A stretch of 50,715 nucleotides of DNA from Chlorobiaceae bacterium (GCA_013334975.1 JAAXWL010000007.1:1-50715); one strand, 5' to 3'. Positions 25,643-34,828 are shown, counted from the first letter of the stretch. Made by a program: numbers and translations. Notes: generated by a model not told the origin, from the sequence alone.

Positions 25643-27127
25643 ATGAATGATCTTCAAATTAATAATCCAGCCCGAAAATACGTGCAATTTTTTGGATATC
25701 AGGACCTGAGGTCCAGACTGCTCTCCCGTGAGCTTACCTGTGAACAGGTTATTACTGGTTTTTTGCATCGAATTGATGCACATAAAGACGATAATATTTT
25801 CACGGTCGTCTTTCACGAAACGGCGCTGGTTCGCGCCAGGGAGCTCGATGGCAAACTGGATCGCGGCGAAACTCCCGGGGCACTTTTTGGTATGCCAATC
25901 GCCATTAAGGACAACATCGCCATGAAGGGCGCTCCTCTGAGCTGCGCTTCTAAAATTTTGCAGGGCTATGAAAGCGTGTACGATGCTACGGTCATCGACA
26001 GAATGATGGCCGAAGATGCCATTTTTGTCGGTCGTACCAATATGGACGAATTTGCCATGGGAAGCTCGAACGAAAATTCCGCACTCGGCCCGGTTCCCAA
26101 TCCCTATGACAAAACCCGTGTGCCCGGCGGTAGTTCTGGTGGTTCCGCAGCAGCGGTGGCCAACGATCTGGCCCTGGTGGCACTTGGTTCCGATACAGGG
26201 GGCTCGGTTCGCCAACCTGCGGGTTTCTGCAATATCGTCGGTCTCAAACCGACTTACGGTCGTATTTCCCGATATGGCCTGGTCGCCTTCGCCTCGTCAT
26301 TCGACCAGATCGGTCTGTTGGCCTCGAACTGTGACGATGCCGCGCTGGTGCTTGGTGTCATTGCCGGGCGTGACGAGCGCGATGCAACCTCATCGCACCA
26401 CCAGGTTTCAGACTATTCGGTATCGATGGATCGCCTTTCACTGGAGGGCTTGCGTGTGGGTGTGCCGTCGGCCTTTTTTCCGGACAGCCTTAATGCCGAT
26501 GTTGCCGGAGTGGTCAGGGCCGGTTTGAAAAAGCTTGAAGATGCCGGAGCCGAGCTGGTCGGCATCGATCTTCCTGAGAGTGATTATGCCATTGCAGCAT
26601 ACTATATTCTGGTTACCGCCGAAGCCTCATCGAACCTTGCCCGGTTTGATGGCGCCCGATACGGCTACCGTTCACCCGATTCTCCGGATCTCATGAGCAT
26701 GTATGTCAACTCGCGTACCGAAGGTTTCGGTGCTGAGGTCAAAAGGCGCATCATGCTGGGCACCTACGTGCTTTCTGCCGGATATTACGATACCTATTAC
26801 AAGAAAGCGCAGCAGGTGCGCCGTGTGTTTCAGGATCGTTACCGGGAGGCGCTCGAAAAGGTCGATGTCATCGCAGGGCCCACCTCGCCATTTCCGCCCT
26901 TCGGGATCGGTGACAAGATGGACAACCCACTTGAGATGTATCTGGCTGACGTGTTCACCGTTCCGGCAAGTATTGTCGGTATGCCAGCCATCAGCGTGCC
27001 TGTTGGAATGGACAGCCTCGGTCTGCCTGTCGGCATCCATCTGATCTGCAACTTTTTCGAAGAGGGCAGGATGCTTGGTATTGCGCGCCAACTCCAGAAC
27101 TTCTGTCAGTCAGCACCGTCGAACTGA
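25643..27127 (+). CDS. gatA: Asp-tRNA(Asn)/Glu-tRNA(Gln) amidotransferase subunit A
   Basis: From ATG 25643 ([13 protein letters not shown]) this is 494 residues; ATG 25565 would add 26 unrelated residues. It is an amidase-signature protein with the Ser-cisSer-Lys triad: Lys in [10 protein letters not shown] (about 89), [12 protein letters not shown], and nucleophile Ser in [13 protein letters not shown] (about 188). It releases ammonia from Gln, which GatB uses to amidate mischarged tRNAs. gatB and gatC are not in the window. sucD follows after 36 bp. Confidence 0.96.
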   Translation: MNDLQINNPARKYVQFFGYQDLRSRLLSRELTCEQVITGFLHRIDAHKDDNIFTVVFHETALVRARELDGKLDRGETPGALFGMPIAIKDNIAMKGAPLSCASKILQGYESVYDATVIDRMMAEDAIFVGRTNMDEFAMGSSNENSALGPVPNPYDKTRVPGGSSGGSAAAVANDLALVALGSDTGGSVRQPAGFCNIVGLKPTYGRISRYGLVAFASSFDQIGLLASNCDDAALVLGVIAGRDERDATSSHHQVSDYSVSMDRLSLEGLRVGVPSAFFPDSLNADVAGVVRAGLKKLEDAGAELVGIDLPESDYAIAAYYILVTAEASSNLARFDGARYGYRSPDSPDLMSMYVNSRTEGFGAEVKRRIMLGTYVLSAGYYDTYYKKAQQVRRVFQDRYREALEKVDVIAGPTSPFPPFGIGDKMDNPLEMYLADVFTVPASIVGMPAISVPVGMDSLGLPVGIHLICNFFEEGRMLGIARQLQNFCQSAPSN

Positions 27128-27163
27128 CGGCTTTTTTTCATCACAATAAAAAGATATGGGCTT

Positions 27164-28066
27164 ATGAGCGTACTGGTCAATAAGGATACCCGTCTGGTTG
27201 TGCAGGGAATCACCGGAGGTGAGGGTACCTTCCACACCTCCCAGATTCTCGAATACGGTACCAACGTTGTCGCCGGTGTTACCCCCGGAAAGGGCGGGAT
27301 ACTCTATAACGGAAACGAAAAAGACCAATTCTGCCGACCGGTACCGGTTTTCGATACCGTCAGGGAGGCTGTCGAGAAGGCCGAAGCCAACGCAACGGTT
27401 ATTTTTGTTCCGGCTCCCTTCGCCGCCGATGCCATCATGGAGGCTGCCGCAGCCGGGTTGAAGGTGATCATCTGCATAACCGAGGGTATACCGGTTAACG
27501 ACATGATGAAAGCCTACAGCTTCGTCAAGGAAAAAGGGGCGGTGCTGGTTGGCCCCAACTGTCCCGGAGTCATTACCCCCGGAGAGGCCAAGATCGGCAT
27601 CATGCCGGGCTTTATCCACAAGAAGGGCTCAATCGGCGTTGTGTCGAGAAGTGGTACCCTCACCTACGAAGCGGTTCACCAGCTTACTGAAGTTGGTCTT
27701 GGCCAGTCAACCTGTATTGGCATCGGCGGCGACCCGATCATTGGTACCCGTTTTATCGATGCCGTCAAGATGTTTGCCAAAGATGATGAAACCGAAGGTC
27801 TGGTGATGATTGGCGAGATCGGAGGAAGCGCCGAAGAGGAGGCCGCCGAGTATATCCGAAAATATTTCAAGAAGCCGGTTGTCGGCTTTATTGCCGGTCG
27901 CACCGCCCCTCCCGGTCGCCGTATGGGCCACGCAGGCGCTATTGTCTCCGGAGGTAAAGGCACCGCTGAAGAGAAGATCAGGGCTATGGAAGCAGCCGGT
28001 ATCCACATGGTTGAAAACCCCGCCGACCTCGGCATCACCATGCTCAAAGCCCTCGGCAGAGCCTGA
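27164..28066 (+). CDS. sucD: Succinyl-CoA synthetase (ADP-forming) alpha subunit
   Basis: A 300-residue protein. The CoA-binding Rossmann N-terminus has [37 protein letters not shown] is conserved. The phosphohistidine is His256 in [10 protein letters not shown]. It interconverts succinyl-CoA and succinate with nucleotide; in a green sulfur bacterium it would run in the reverse TCA cycle (inference). sucC is not adjacent. A strong terminator follows. Confidence 0.97.
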   Translation: MSVLVNKDTRLVVQGITGGEGTFHTSQILEYGTNVVAGVTPGKGGILYNGNEKDQFCRPVPVFDTVREAVEKAEANATVIFVPAPFAADAIMEAAAAGLKVIICITEGIPVNDMMKAYSFVKEKGAVLVGPNCPGVITPGEAKIGIMPGFIHKKGSIGVVSRSGTLTYEAVHQLTEVGLGQSTCIGIGGDPIIGTRFIDAVKMFAKDDETEGLVMIGEIGGSAEEEAAEYIRKYFKKPVVGFIAGRTAPPGRRMGHAGAIVSGGKGTAEEKIRAMEAAGIHMVENPADLGITMLKALGRA

Positions 28067-28090
28067 GAGAAGACGAGCAGGATTCAGCAC

Positions 28091-28130
28091 AAAAAGGCTG
28101 CTCCGGAAGGCCAACCGGAGCAGCCTTTTT
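28091..28130. terminator. Strong intrinsic terminator after sucD
   Basis: A perfect 16-bp stem, AAAAAGGCTGCTCCGG and CCGGAGCAGCCTTTTT, with an 8-base loop. Terminal A- and T-runs allow termination on both strands. Confidence 0.95.
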
Positions 28131-28181
28131 GTGTGTTGTGAAGCTTGTGTTGCCTGGGAGCGCCATACTCCAGCTTGGCAT

Positions 28182-28200
28182 TTGAAGCCGCAGGCTTCAA
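28182..28200. repeat. Short palindromic hairpin
   Basis: TTGAAGCC-GCA-GGCTTCAA is a perfect 8-bp stem, just after a weaker dyad (CTGG...CCAG, 28155-28174). It lies in the non-coding stretch after sucD and looks like a REP-type repeat unit, though no second copy is in the window. Confidence 0.5.
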
Positions 28201-28288
28201 CGTCTTCCTGTGATAGTGTGATTTGCTGGCGGCGTAGCTATATTGAGGTCGTTGACATGCTGGTGATTTCACTCACGAGCCGGAGATA

Positions 28289-28510
28289 TTGAGCATAAAG
28301 ACCATTACAGCGACAGATATTGCCAGGATGCTGGTACAGCAACGCATTCAGCTTGTTGAGGATATTTAGGATTCAATCTCGGAAATCCCGGAGGCTGTGC
28401 AGATTCCTGAATGGCATAAAAAGGAACTGGAAAAGCGCCTTGAGGCATATCATGCCAACTCGCATGAGGGTTCACCCTGGGAAGAGGTCAGGAAAAGAAT
28501 TTTTGGTTGA
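28289..28510 (+). pseudogene. Addiction-module antitoxin (TIGR02574-like) interrupted by a TAG
   Basis: From TTG 28289 the frame reads SIKTITATDIARMLVQQ, then IQLVEDI, TAG (28367-28369), and continues DSISEIPEAVQIPEWHKKEL ... GSPWEEVRKRIFG to TGA 28508. The intact family (addiction-module component TIGR02574) has RIQLVEDLWDSI here, so TGG has become TAG at the conserved Trp. The rest of the frame is preserved, which suggests a recent nonsense change. Its usual partner, a RelE/ParE toxin, is not nearby. It could be a dead remnant, or the downstream part may be expressed from an internal start. Confidence 0.7.
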
Positions 28511-28535
28511 TAAATTATGTATATCGGAGATAACA

Positions 28536-28826
28536 ATGACTCGTTCAGAAATTCTTGAGATTTTAAGACGGTATAAAATGGAGAATTCTGGGAAATATGG
28601 CATTGATACTATGGGTATCTTTGGTTCATACGCAAGAGATGCTGCCAATGAGGAGAGTGATATTGATATTGTTATTGAAATGAGAAAGCCTGATCTGTAT
28701 GCGCTGGTTCATATCAAGCAAGAGTTGGAAAAACGATTGAACAGGCCGGTTGATATTGTGCGTAAAAGAGAAAAGATGAATCCATATTTGAGAAAACGAA
28801 TTGAGCGGGATGCTCAGTATGTATGA
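28536..28826 (+). CDS. mntA: MntA-type nucleotidyltransferase antitoxin
   Basis: From ATG 28536, preceded by GGAG, this is 96 residues. It has a minimal nucleotidyltransferase fold with the motif GSX10DXD: Gly30-Ser31 and Asp42/Asp44 in SDIDIVIE. The third catalytic acid is probably in NRPVDIVRK. In characterised MntA/HepT pairs MntA AMPylates the HepT tyrosine and so silences the toxin. The frame extends upstream to 28320 but overlaps the antitoxin pseudogene there. It overlaps hepT by 8 bases. The sequence is clearly more AT-rich than its surroundings, consistent with transfer. Confidence 0.9.
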   Translation: MTRSEILEILRRYKMENSGKYGIDTMGIFGSYARDAANEESDIDIVIEMRKPDLYALVHIKQELEKRLNRPVDIVRKREKMNPYLRKRIERDAQYV

Positions 28827-29190
28827 TAAAGAGCTGGTACTGGATATTCTGTATCAGATACAGGAAGCATCTTGTAAAGTGATTCAGCGTTTTGAACGAA
28901 TCAAGAGGGTGACCGATTTTACAGATTCGCCAGAAGGTATGGAAAAACCGGATTCTATCTGCATGTTGCTGATTGAGATAGGTGAAAGTTTGAAGAGTAT
29001 TGATAAGATCACAAAAAATAATCTGTTAGGGCAATATTCTGAAGTTGACTGGAAAGGTGTCAAGGGTCTGAGGGATATTATTACACATCATTATTTCGAT
29101 ATTGATGCAGAAGTGATTTTTCTGGTTTGTGAAAAGCATATTCCAGTTCTTTCATGCACAGTTGAGAAAATGATAGCTGATATGGTTTGA
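28819..29190 (+). CDS. hepT: HepT-type HEPN ribonuclease toxin
   Basis: From ATG 28819 (MYDKELVLDILYQI) this is 123 residues; ATG 28810 and TTG 28801 are in-frame alternatives. The HEPN active-site motif RX4HXY is intact: Arg85, His90 and Tyr92 in RDIITHHYFDID. HEPN toxins of this type cleave RNA. Tyr92 is the residue position AMPylated by MntA in studied pairs. The start overlaps the mntA stop (ATGTATGA), giving the usual coupled operon. Confidence 0.9.
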   Translation: MYDKELVLDILYQIQEASCKVIQRFERIKRVTDFTDSPEGMEKPDSICMLLIEIGESLKSIDKITKNNLLGQYSEVDWKGVKGLRDIITHHYFDIDAEVIFLVCEKHIPVLSCTVEKMIADMV

Positions 29191-29205
29191 GAGATATGTT
29201 ATAAT
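29177..29205 (+). promoter_or_regulatory. Candidate promoter before the DUF2442 gene
   Basis: CTGATA, a 17 bp spacer, then a perfect TATAAT just after the hepT stop. A GGTGATCACC palindrome lies about 20 bp downstream. Weak -35, good -10. Confidence 0.4.
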
Positions 29206-29302
29206 GAGGATTCTGTCATGGAGGTGAAGGTGATCACCATTAAAAAAAAACGAACGTGATGTGTGGTGATTTTACCAGCATGGATCGAACCGTTAAAATG
29301 AT

Positions 29303-29557
29303 GTGGATTATAAGATGTATTTTTCAATTATTCAGGTAAAGCCGCTTGATGATTATCAGTTGCTTCTGAAATTTGAAAATGATGAGAATCGTATCTTTGA
29401 TGTGCGGTCATTTTTAGAGGTCGGAAAGTACTCGGAGTTGAAAAATGTTTCATTGTTCAGTTCGGTAAGAACCTCTTTTGATTCAATCCAGTGGGCCAAT
29501 GAGCTGGATTTCGATCCCGGGTTTTTCTATGTGAAAAGTACTTTGCTGGAAGAGTGA
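29303..29557 (+). CDS. DUF2442 family protein
   Basis: An 84-residue frame from GTG 29303; ATG 29315 would give 80 residues. VKPLDDYQLLLKFENDENRI, FDVRSFLEVGKYSEL and ANELDFDPGFFYVKS match the DUF2442 pattern. DUF2442 genes commonly sit next to DUF4160 genes in toxin-antitoxin-like accessory loci; no intact DUF4160 gene is present here. The biochemical role is unknown. The AT-rich composition resembles the neighbouring mntA/hepT pair. Confidence 0.78.
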   Translation: MDYKMYFSIIQVKPLDDYQLLLKFENDENRIFDVRSFLEVGKYSELKNVSLFSSVRTSFDSIQWANELDFDPGFFYVKSTLLEE

Positions 29558-29710
29558 ACGGCATTTTCAAGGACAAAAAGGACAGCAGGGACTTCAGGGT
29601 TGAAGAGGGATTGAAGCGCTTCGATGGATTGAAGAACTTCGATTGCGCAGAAGAGTTCTCTTTCTCCGTGCCCGTCCGTGTCCTCCCGCCAGTCCGTGAC
29701 TCTTTTTTCC

Positions 29711-30685
29711 TCACAGTCCCAGGCTCACCAGGTCGTGGATGTGCACTATTCCCACCGGACACTGCTCTGTATCACACACCATGAGTTGGGTGATGCGCCA
29801 GGTTTCGAGGATTTCGAGGCACTCTTTGGCGAGCAGATCGGGTGAGACGGTTTTCGGGTTGGCGGTCATGACCTCCCGGGCTTTCCGGTCGAGGTGATTG
29901 CTGCCGCTTTGCACCAGCCGCCGCAGGTCGCCGTCGGTGAAGATTCCGGTGAGGCGCCCCTCACGGTCCACAACGCCACTGACGCCGTAGCGTTTCGAGG
30001 TCATTTCGAGAATGAGGTCGGAGACTGTGGCCTCTTGAGGAACCAGCGGGATATGCTCTCCCGTTGCCATGACATCTCCGACTTTCATGGTCAGTTGCCG
30101 GCCAAGTGTGCCTTTGGGGTGGGTGAGGGCGAATTCCTGATCGGTGAAGTTTTTTTTCTTCATCAAGCAGACCGCAAGGGCATCTCCCATGGCGAGCATC
30201 GCTGTGGTCGAGGTTGTCGGGGCGAGATCAAAGGGGCAGGCCTCCTGATCGACGCCAGTGTCGAGCACCACGTCGGCGTTCATGGCCAGGTAGGATCGCT
30301 GATTGCCGGTAAAAGCGATAATGGTCGCATGACGCTCCCTGAGGGCAGGGAGAATGAAGTTCAACTCATCGGTCATGCCGCTTTTCGACAGGCAGAGCAC
30401 TGTATCGTTTTTCGAGACTACACCGAGATCGCCATGAGCAGCATCTGCCGGATGGAGGAAGAAGGCCATGGTGCCGGTCGAGGAGAGGGTTGCGGCGATC
30501 TTCTGGGCGATGATACCCGATTTGCCCATTCCTGAAATAATGATCTTGCCCGTGCATGAATACATGAGATCGACCGCTTTGGAAAAGTTTTCGTCAAGCC
30601 GCAGGCTCATTTTGGTGAGCGCGTCGGCTTCCTGCAAAAGGATCGCTTTTCCTTGCTGTACTGTTTTTGCAACTTCGCTTGTCAT
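29711..30685 (-). CDS. kdsD: Arabinose-5-phosphate isomerase (KdsD/KpsF)
   Basis: A 324-residue protein. The N-terminal SIS sugar-isomerase domain (about 35-190) has ISGMGKSGIIAQKIAATLSS, HGDLGVV and LSKSGMTDEL. Two C-terminal CBS domains (about 205-324) contain VSGVVDREGRLTGIFTDGDL. It converts ribulose-5-phosphate to arabinose-5-phosphate, the first step to Kdo for LPS. PTTSTTAMLAMGDALA is also typical. It is convergent with the DUF2442 gene and divergent from the membrane-protein gene at 30.9 kb. Confidence 0.94.
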   Translation of the reverse strand: MTSEVAKTVQQGKAILLQEADALTKMSLRLDENFSKAVDLMYSCTGKIIISGMGKSGIIAQKIAATLSSTGTMAFFLHPADAAHGDLGVVSKNDTVLCLSKSGMTDELNFILPALRERHATIIAFTGNQRSYLAMNADVVLDTGVDQEACPFDLAPTTSTTAMLAMGDALAVCLMKKKNFTDQEFALTHPKGTLGRQLTMKVGDVMATGEHIPLVPQEATVSDLILEMTSKRYGVSGVVDREGRLTGIFTDGDLRRLVQSGSNHLDRKAREVMTANPKTVSPDLLAKECLEILETWRITQLMVCDTEQCPVGIVHIHDLVSLGL

Positions 30686-30712
30686 GGTTCTTTTCGGTTA
30701 GGGCTCTCAATG

Positions 30713-30767
30713 AGCGCTGACGGGTAAAAGCAGGAAATATTCATTATTTAATCCGATATTCAGCGCT
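30713..30767. promoter_or_regulatory. Spaced inverted repeat between divergent genes
   Basis: AGCGCTGA (30713-30720) and TCAGCGCT (30760-30767) form a perfect 8-bp dyad 39 bp apart, upstream of kdsD. It could be an operator pair or chance. Confidence 0.25.
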
Positions 30768-30899
30768 ATAATCAGGAAAATTCATGTTATTTTCAAGGGC
30801 ATGGTACACTGCAAAGGAGAGGTATGGGCTGAGCTGCATGGAGGCGCGCCGGTCAAACCCCTCCACTTCAACTGTTCACGTTAATCACAAGGTGATGTT

Positions 30900-31238
30900 A
30901 TGAGCTGGATATTCATTCTTGGTTTTGCCTTGTCAGTTTTTTTTCTGCTCATGTTTTTTCTCAGCCGCTTCGTCCAGCACATGAAGCAAGAGCAGAATCT
31001 GCAGATTGAATCGCTCAGGGATACGCTCATTGATAAGGATAACCCCGTTGGCCTTTCGGGTGAAGAACTTGAAAAGCTGAAACAGCAGCAGGCCGAGGCC
31101 CAGGCGCACCTGCGCGAGGTTATCTCCAAAATACCCGTTATTCAGAAAGACGGCAAGTTCCAGGTTGATTACGAAGCGGTCAGAAAGCAGAAAGAGAGCG
31201 CTGCCATGCCCAACGGATCGTCAATAAAGAACGATTAG
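30900..31238 (+). CDS. Small single-span membrane protein of unknown function
   Basis: A 112-residue protein I do not recognise. It has one N-terminal transmembrane segment (about 3-24, FILGFALSVFFLLMFFLSRF). A charged, Gln/Glu-rich, probably coiled-coil stretch (about 28-85) follows, then a polar tail. The ATG lies about 5 bp after AGGTG. It is followed within 24 bp by the flippase gene and may belong to the same envelope-polysaccharide unit. No catalytic motif is visible. Confidence 0.7.
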   Translation: MSWIFILGFALSVFFLLMFFLSRFVQHMKQEQNLQIESLRDTLIDKDNPVGLSGEELEKLKQQQAEAQAHLREVISKIPVIQKDGKFQVDYEAVRKQKESAAMPNGSSIKND

Positions 31239-31262
31239 GCTGTTCATCAGGACACACTGCGG

Positions 31263-32810
31263 ATGTTCTCAAAACTCAAGCTTCTTGCAAAGGATACGGT
31301 CATCTATGGGGCGAGCACCATTCTGGCCCGCAGTCTGAACTATCTCCTTGTACCGCTTTACGCCAACAAACTCACGACATTCGACAACGGTATCCAGGCC
31401 GTTGTCTATGCCAATATTGCCCTGGCGAACGTCATTTTTTCCTACGGCCTTGAGACCTCCTGCCTCAAGCTTGCTTCCGATGCGATCAAACAGAACAGGG
31501 ATGAACGACCCTGGTTATCGACGGCGTTGATCAGTATCGTTGTGACTTCAACCATTTTTGCCCTGCTGATGGCGCTGTTCGCCCCCTCCCTGGCAATGGC
31601 CATCGGTCTGGATGCTGAATCGGGGCGCTTCATACGGTTTGCCGCCGTGATTCTGTGGCTTGATGCCATGCTGGTGGTTCCTTTTGCCGAACTTCGCCTG
31701 AAACGCAAGGCCTTGTCGTTCGCCCTGGCCAAGATCATGGGAGTGGTTGGCGGGGTGGTGAGCACCTTCGTCCTTATTCTCGGATTCAAGACGGGCCTTT
31801 CCGGTGTGTTCATCGGTGAGGCTCTCGGTTCCCTGGTCAGCCTTGTTTTTGTTCTGCCCGTGCTGAAGAGTCTCAGACCGCTCTTCTCGGCTGATTGTTA
31901 CCGGCAACTGTTGCGTATCGGTTTGCCCTATGTGCCGACCGGTATCGCCGGACTTCTTATCCATCTGATTGACCGCAACCTGCTGATCCGGATTCCGCAG
32001 CACGATATTGAACGCCTCTATGGATCGGGATTCCACGCTTCGGATATTACCGGTATCTATGGGAGGGTGGCGGCGTTTGGTGTAGCGCTCCAGATGTTTA
32101 TCCAGATATTCAGGTTTGCCTGGCAACCCTTTTTTCTGCAACACGCCGACGATCCTGAGGCCAAACCGCTTTTCAGGCAGGTCATGAATCTTTCGACGAT
32201 CGCCGTTATCGTGCTTGCCGTGGCCTGTACTTTTTTTGTGCCGGATATAGTGCGTCATCACTGGGGAGATCGTCTCTATCTTCTGCCGCCCAGATACTGG
32301 ATGGGCATCTCCATTCTGCCCTGGATTTTTTTCAGCTATGTGTTCGACATGATGTCAACCAACCTGTCGGCGGGTTTGCTGATCACTGGAAACACCCGTT
32401 ATCTTCCCGTAGTGACCTTTGCCGGGGCGGTGGTAACGACCCTTGCCTGCTGGATACTTATTCCGCTTAGCGGTATGAATGGAGCTGCGTTAGCCATTCT
32501 TGCAGGCACGGCGGTCATGTGCCTCTGCATGGGCTGGTACTCGGTCAGATTTTTTCCGGTCAGCTATGACTGGGGACGACTTTCGATGCTGCTTGGCGCC
32601 GGACTGGCGTTTGCTGTGTGGTCAGACGATCTGCTCGCAGGGCTCGCAGCATTCGGTGTTCATGGCAGGCTCGCCCTGATTGCAAAACTTCTTGTCGTTT
32701 TACTCTATCTTCTGCTGGGAACGCTTGTTTTCAGAACCGAGGCAATGGTTGTGGTCAGCAAGCTCCAGAACAAAATCCGTCCGGCAGGAGGAGGTTCCGG
32801 CAACCGATGA
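31263..32810 (+). CDS. Polysaccharide (oligosaccharide) flippase, MOP/Wzx type
   Basis: A 515-residue integral membrane protein with about 12-14 hydrophobic segments. The start [20 protein letters not shown] followed by [13 protein letters not shown] is typical of the RfbX/Wzx and MviN-like MOP superfamily. Such proteins flip lipid-linked sugar units across the inner membrane. The middle segment [20 protein letters not shown] is a conserved flippase motif region. Its stop overlaps the next gene's ATG (ATGA), so the two are coupled. Substrate unknown. Confidence 0.88.
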   Translation: MFSKLKLLAKDTVIYGASTILARSLNYLLVPLYANKLTTFDNGIQAVVYANIALANVIFSYGLETSCLKLASDAIKQNRDERPWLSTALISIVVTSTIFALLMALFAPSLAMAIGLDAESGRFIRFAAVILWLDAMLVVPFAELRLKRKALSFALAKIMGVVGGVVSTFVLILGFKTGLSGVFIGEALGSLVSLVFVLPVLKSLRPLFSADCYRQLLRIGLPYVPTGIAGLLIHLIDRNLLIRIPQHDIERLYGSGFHASDITGIYGRVAAFGVALQMFIQIFRFAWQPFFLQHADDPEAKPLFRQVMNLSTIAVIVLAVACTFFVPDIVRHHWGDRLYLLPPRYWMGISILPWIFFSYVFDMMSTNLSAGLLITGNTRYLPVVTFAGAVVTTLACWILIPLSGMNGAALAILAGTAVMCLCMGWYSVRFFPVSYDWGRLSMLLGAGLAFAVWSDDLLAGLAAFGVHGRLALIAKLLVVLLYLLLGTLVFRTEAMVVVSKLQNKIRPAGGGSGNR

Positions 32811-33619
32811 TTCGCCTTGCAACAGTCCAGTTCACTCCAGTTCACGGAGATCGCCACGCCAATATCGAGGCGATCGGTCGAATCCTCGAGCCGGTCAGCG
32901 CCGATCTCATCATTCTGCCGGAGCTGTGTACCAGCGGCTATTTTTTCCTTACAAAAGAGGAGCTTGCCCCACTGGCAGAAGAGGCCGGAAGTCTGGCCTG
33001 TTGCTTTTTCAGCCATCTGGCTTCAGCGAAGCAGGCTATTATTGTGGCTGGTATGCCCGAAGCTTCTGGTGGGCGTTTCTTCAATTCGGTGTTTGTGTTT
33101 TTGCCCGATGGCACCGTGCCGGTCATCTACCGCAAGTCTCATCTCTTTTACAAGGAGGGGATGGTCTTTGACAAAGGGGATAGCGGATTTCCGGTCATCC
33201 GGGACGAGCGACTCGACCTGTCGATCGGCATCATGCTCTGTTATGACTGGCGCTTTCCGGAGGTATCCAGAGTGCTGGCGCTTGAGGGTGCCGATCTTAT
33301 CGCCTGTCCTTCGAATCTGGTCACCGATGCCTGGCGCAAGGTCATGCCGGCTCGAGCCATTGAAAACAAGGTTTTCGTGGCGGTGGCCAATCGTGCCGGC
33401 AGTGAAACGAAAGAGGGGGAGAGGCTCGATTTCAAGGGATGTTCAGCACTCTACGATCCCTTTGGTGAGCCGGTGGCAGAGGCAGGCCCGTCTGAAGATG
33501 GTGTGCTGTTAGCGGTGATCGATCCCCGGATCTGCCGTGACAAGCGTTTCAACGCGGTCAACGATATTTTAACCGACAGACGCCCGGAGCTCTACGGCGC
33601 CATCTGCCAGCCCAGGTGA
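32807..33619 (+). CDS. Carbon-nitrogen hydrolase (nitrilase superfamily)
   Basis: From ATG 32807 ([20 protein letters not shown]) this is 270 residues; the upstream open frame belongs to the flippase region. The catalytic triad is visible: Glu39 in LPELCTSGY, Lys110 in YRKSHLF and Cys145 in [10 protein letters not shown]. The fold and length suit amidases, omega-amidase-like or N-carbamoyl hydrolases; the substrate is not determinable. It overlaps the flippase stop by 4 bp. Confidence 0.92.
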   Translation: MIRLATVQFTPVHGDRHANIEAIGRILEPVSADLIILPELCTSGYFFLTKEELAPLAEEAGSLACCFFSHLASAKQAIIVAGMPEASGGRFFNSVFVFLPDGTVPVIYRKSHLFYKEGMVFDKGDSGFPVIRDERLDLSIGIMLCYDWRFPEVSRVLALEGADLIACPSNLVTDAWRKVMPARAIENKVFVAVANRAGSETKEGERLDFKGCSALYDPFGEPVAEAGPSEDGVLLAVIDPRICRDKRFNAVNDILTDRRPELYGAICQPR

Positions 33620-33966
33620 GCCGGACGGACGATGGCGTTTCTGCTGACGTATGTATCCCGAGCCTTCGGGTCGTATCAAGCTTAAAATGACGTATTTTTC
33701 AGCCATTGGTTTATCCAAATCGGTATCGGTATCGAAATCGATTATTTATGGAAAAGCAGAAAACAGTTCTATGGTCGTATCTGTCTAAATTTTATGTGGT
33801 TATCACAATAATCCATAATGCTCGGTGAGTTTTTCTTTAGTCTCTTCAAGTGGAACTCGATACCGATGTCGATGATAAAAGAAATTCTGACTATTTACCG
33901 TTGACACAGCATTAGGTCGATGATCAGGAGCATGACGACCTTAGACTTTATGCCTTTACGGCGGCA
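33620..33966. other. Gene-free convergent intergenic region
   Basis: This is the 347 bp between the nitrilase-fold gene and the DUF4405 gene. It holds a small CCCGA/TCGGG hairpin (33657-33670) and copy C of the dispersed element (33670-33911). No protein gene is seen. Confidence 0.8.
33670..33911 (-). repeat. Dispersed intergenic element, copy C (subtype 1 core, reversed)
   Basis: A 242 bp element in the opposite orientation to A and B. Reverse-complemented, it begins TGCTGTGTCAACGGTAAATA and keeps the core AGAAAAACTCACCGAGCATT. It then has TAAATAATCGATTTCGATA, TTGGATAAACCAATGG and a right end TTGATACGAC. Order and arms match copy A, with a shorter AGATAC-type spacer. Confidence 0.75.
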
Positions 33967-34809
33967 CTACCTTTTTTCGGTTATCGTTTCGATTTTCCTC
34001 AAAAGCCCGGAGGCTCTTATGCCATGCCTTTGGGCGATGTCACGCAGCAGCTCATCCGGAGTTGCTTCGATGCCCTGCTGTTTGAGCGCCTGTTGCAGGG
34101 CCAGCGGAGTCACACCAGCCGAGTCCGCAGCTTCACGGAGCGTTTTGTTGGCCCATCCCGTTTTTTCTGAAAACCTTGCAGAAGATCGTTCAGTGACGAT
34201 CAGGCGGTAAAGCCGCTGTACCTCCATACCGTTATCCGAAGCGATCTGCTGAAGGGTCTGCCTGCTATCACGAACCTTCACACCAGCCGCCTGAAATTTT
34301 TTCACGAGTTCAGCACCAGTTGAGGCCACTTGCGGCAGGCCCCCAAGCTCTTCGAGCGTCAGGGTTTCAGCATGAGGTACCGGAGGAGAGCTTGATCTTG
34401 CGGTCTCCCATGAGCCGGAGAGCCGTTCACCCAGTACGATGAGCTGTTCGAACGGTGCGACATGGAAGAGGGTGCCGGTGGCCAGCACGACAAAAAGAGT
34501 GATGGCCGTGATGATTTCGGTCGGGTGGCTCAATCCCCGGGATGCTTTGGCTATCAGATAAGAGAGAAAGGCTTTCCAGTTGATGACGAAAAGATGGAAA
34601 ATTGAGAGGATCATGAACGCAAATCCGAAAACGATATGCTGATTCTGCCAGGCTCTTTTGGTCAGGCCGAGCATTTGCCAGCCACTCCAGTTGGCCACTC
34701 TTCCAGGAGGAGAGACAAAAAGCACCAGCCCGGAGAGCATCATGACAAAAAAAGAGAGAGTGAGCGCGGTACTGATAAAGGCTCTCCACGTGAAAGAATT
34801 TCGGGACAT
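33967..34809 (-). CDS. DUF4405 membrane protein with C-terminal helical repeats
   Basis: A 280-residue protein. The N-terminal half (about 10-120) has three to four transmembrane segments of the DUF4405/cytochrome b561-like type, with histidines in QNQHIVFGF and SIFHLFVIN and another in TLFHVAPF that could bind haem or metal. The C-terminal half (about 150-280) is soluble and carries repeated helix-turn-helix-like units such as TLQQIASDNGMEVQRLYRLI and TLREAADSAGVTPLALQQAL. It is the last gene of the sigma factor-sensor operon, 19 bp after the CpxP-like gene. Function is not established. Confidence 0.75.
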   Translation of the reverse strand: MSRNSFTWRAFISTALTLSFFVMMLSGLVLFVSPPGRVANWSGWQMLGLTKRAWQNQHIVFGFAFMILSIFHLFVINWKAFLSYLIAKASRGLSHPTEIITAITLFVVLATGTLFHVAPFEQLIVLGERLSGSWETARSSSPPVPHAETLTLEELGGLPQVASTGAELVKKFQAAGVKVRDSRQTLQQIASDNGMEVQRLYRLIVTERSSARFSEKTGWANKTLREAADSAGVTPLALQQALKQQGIEATPDELLRDIAQRHGIRASGLLRKIETITEKR

Positions 34810-34828
34810 GGCGATGTTGATTACTGCG

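Noticed and set aside
29260-29300. Possible DUF4160 remnant before the DUF2442 gene (ending WIEPLK then stop)
   Set aside because: Only about six residues resemble the family C-terminus. That is too little to separate from chance, although DUF4160 is the usual neighbour.
30784-30903. 39-codon frame upstream of the 112-residue membrane protein
   Set aside because: It overlaps the next start, has no good ribosome site and no recognisable sequence.
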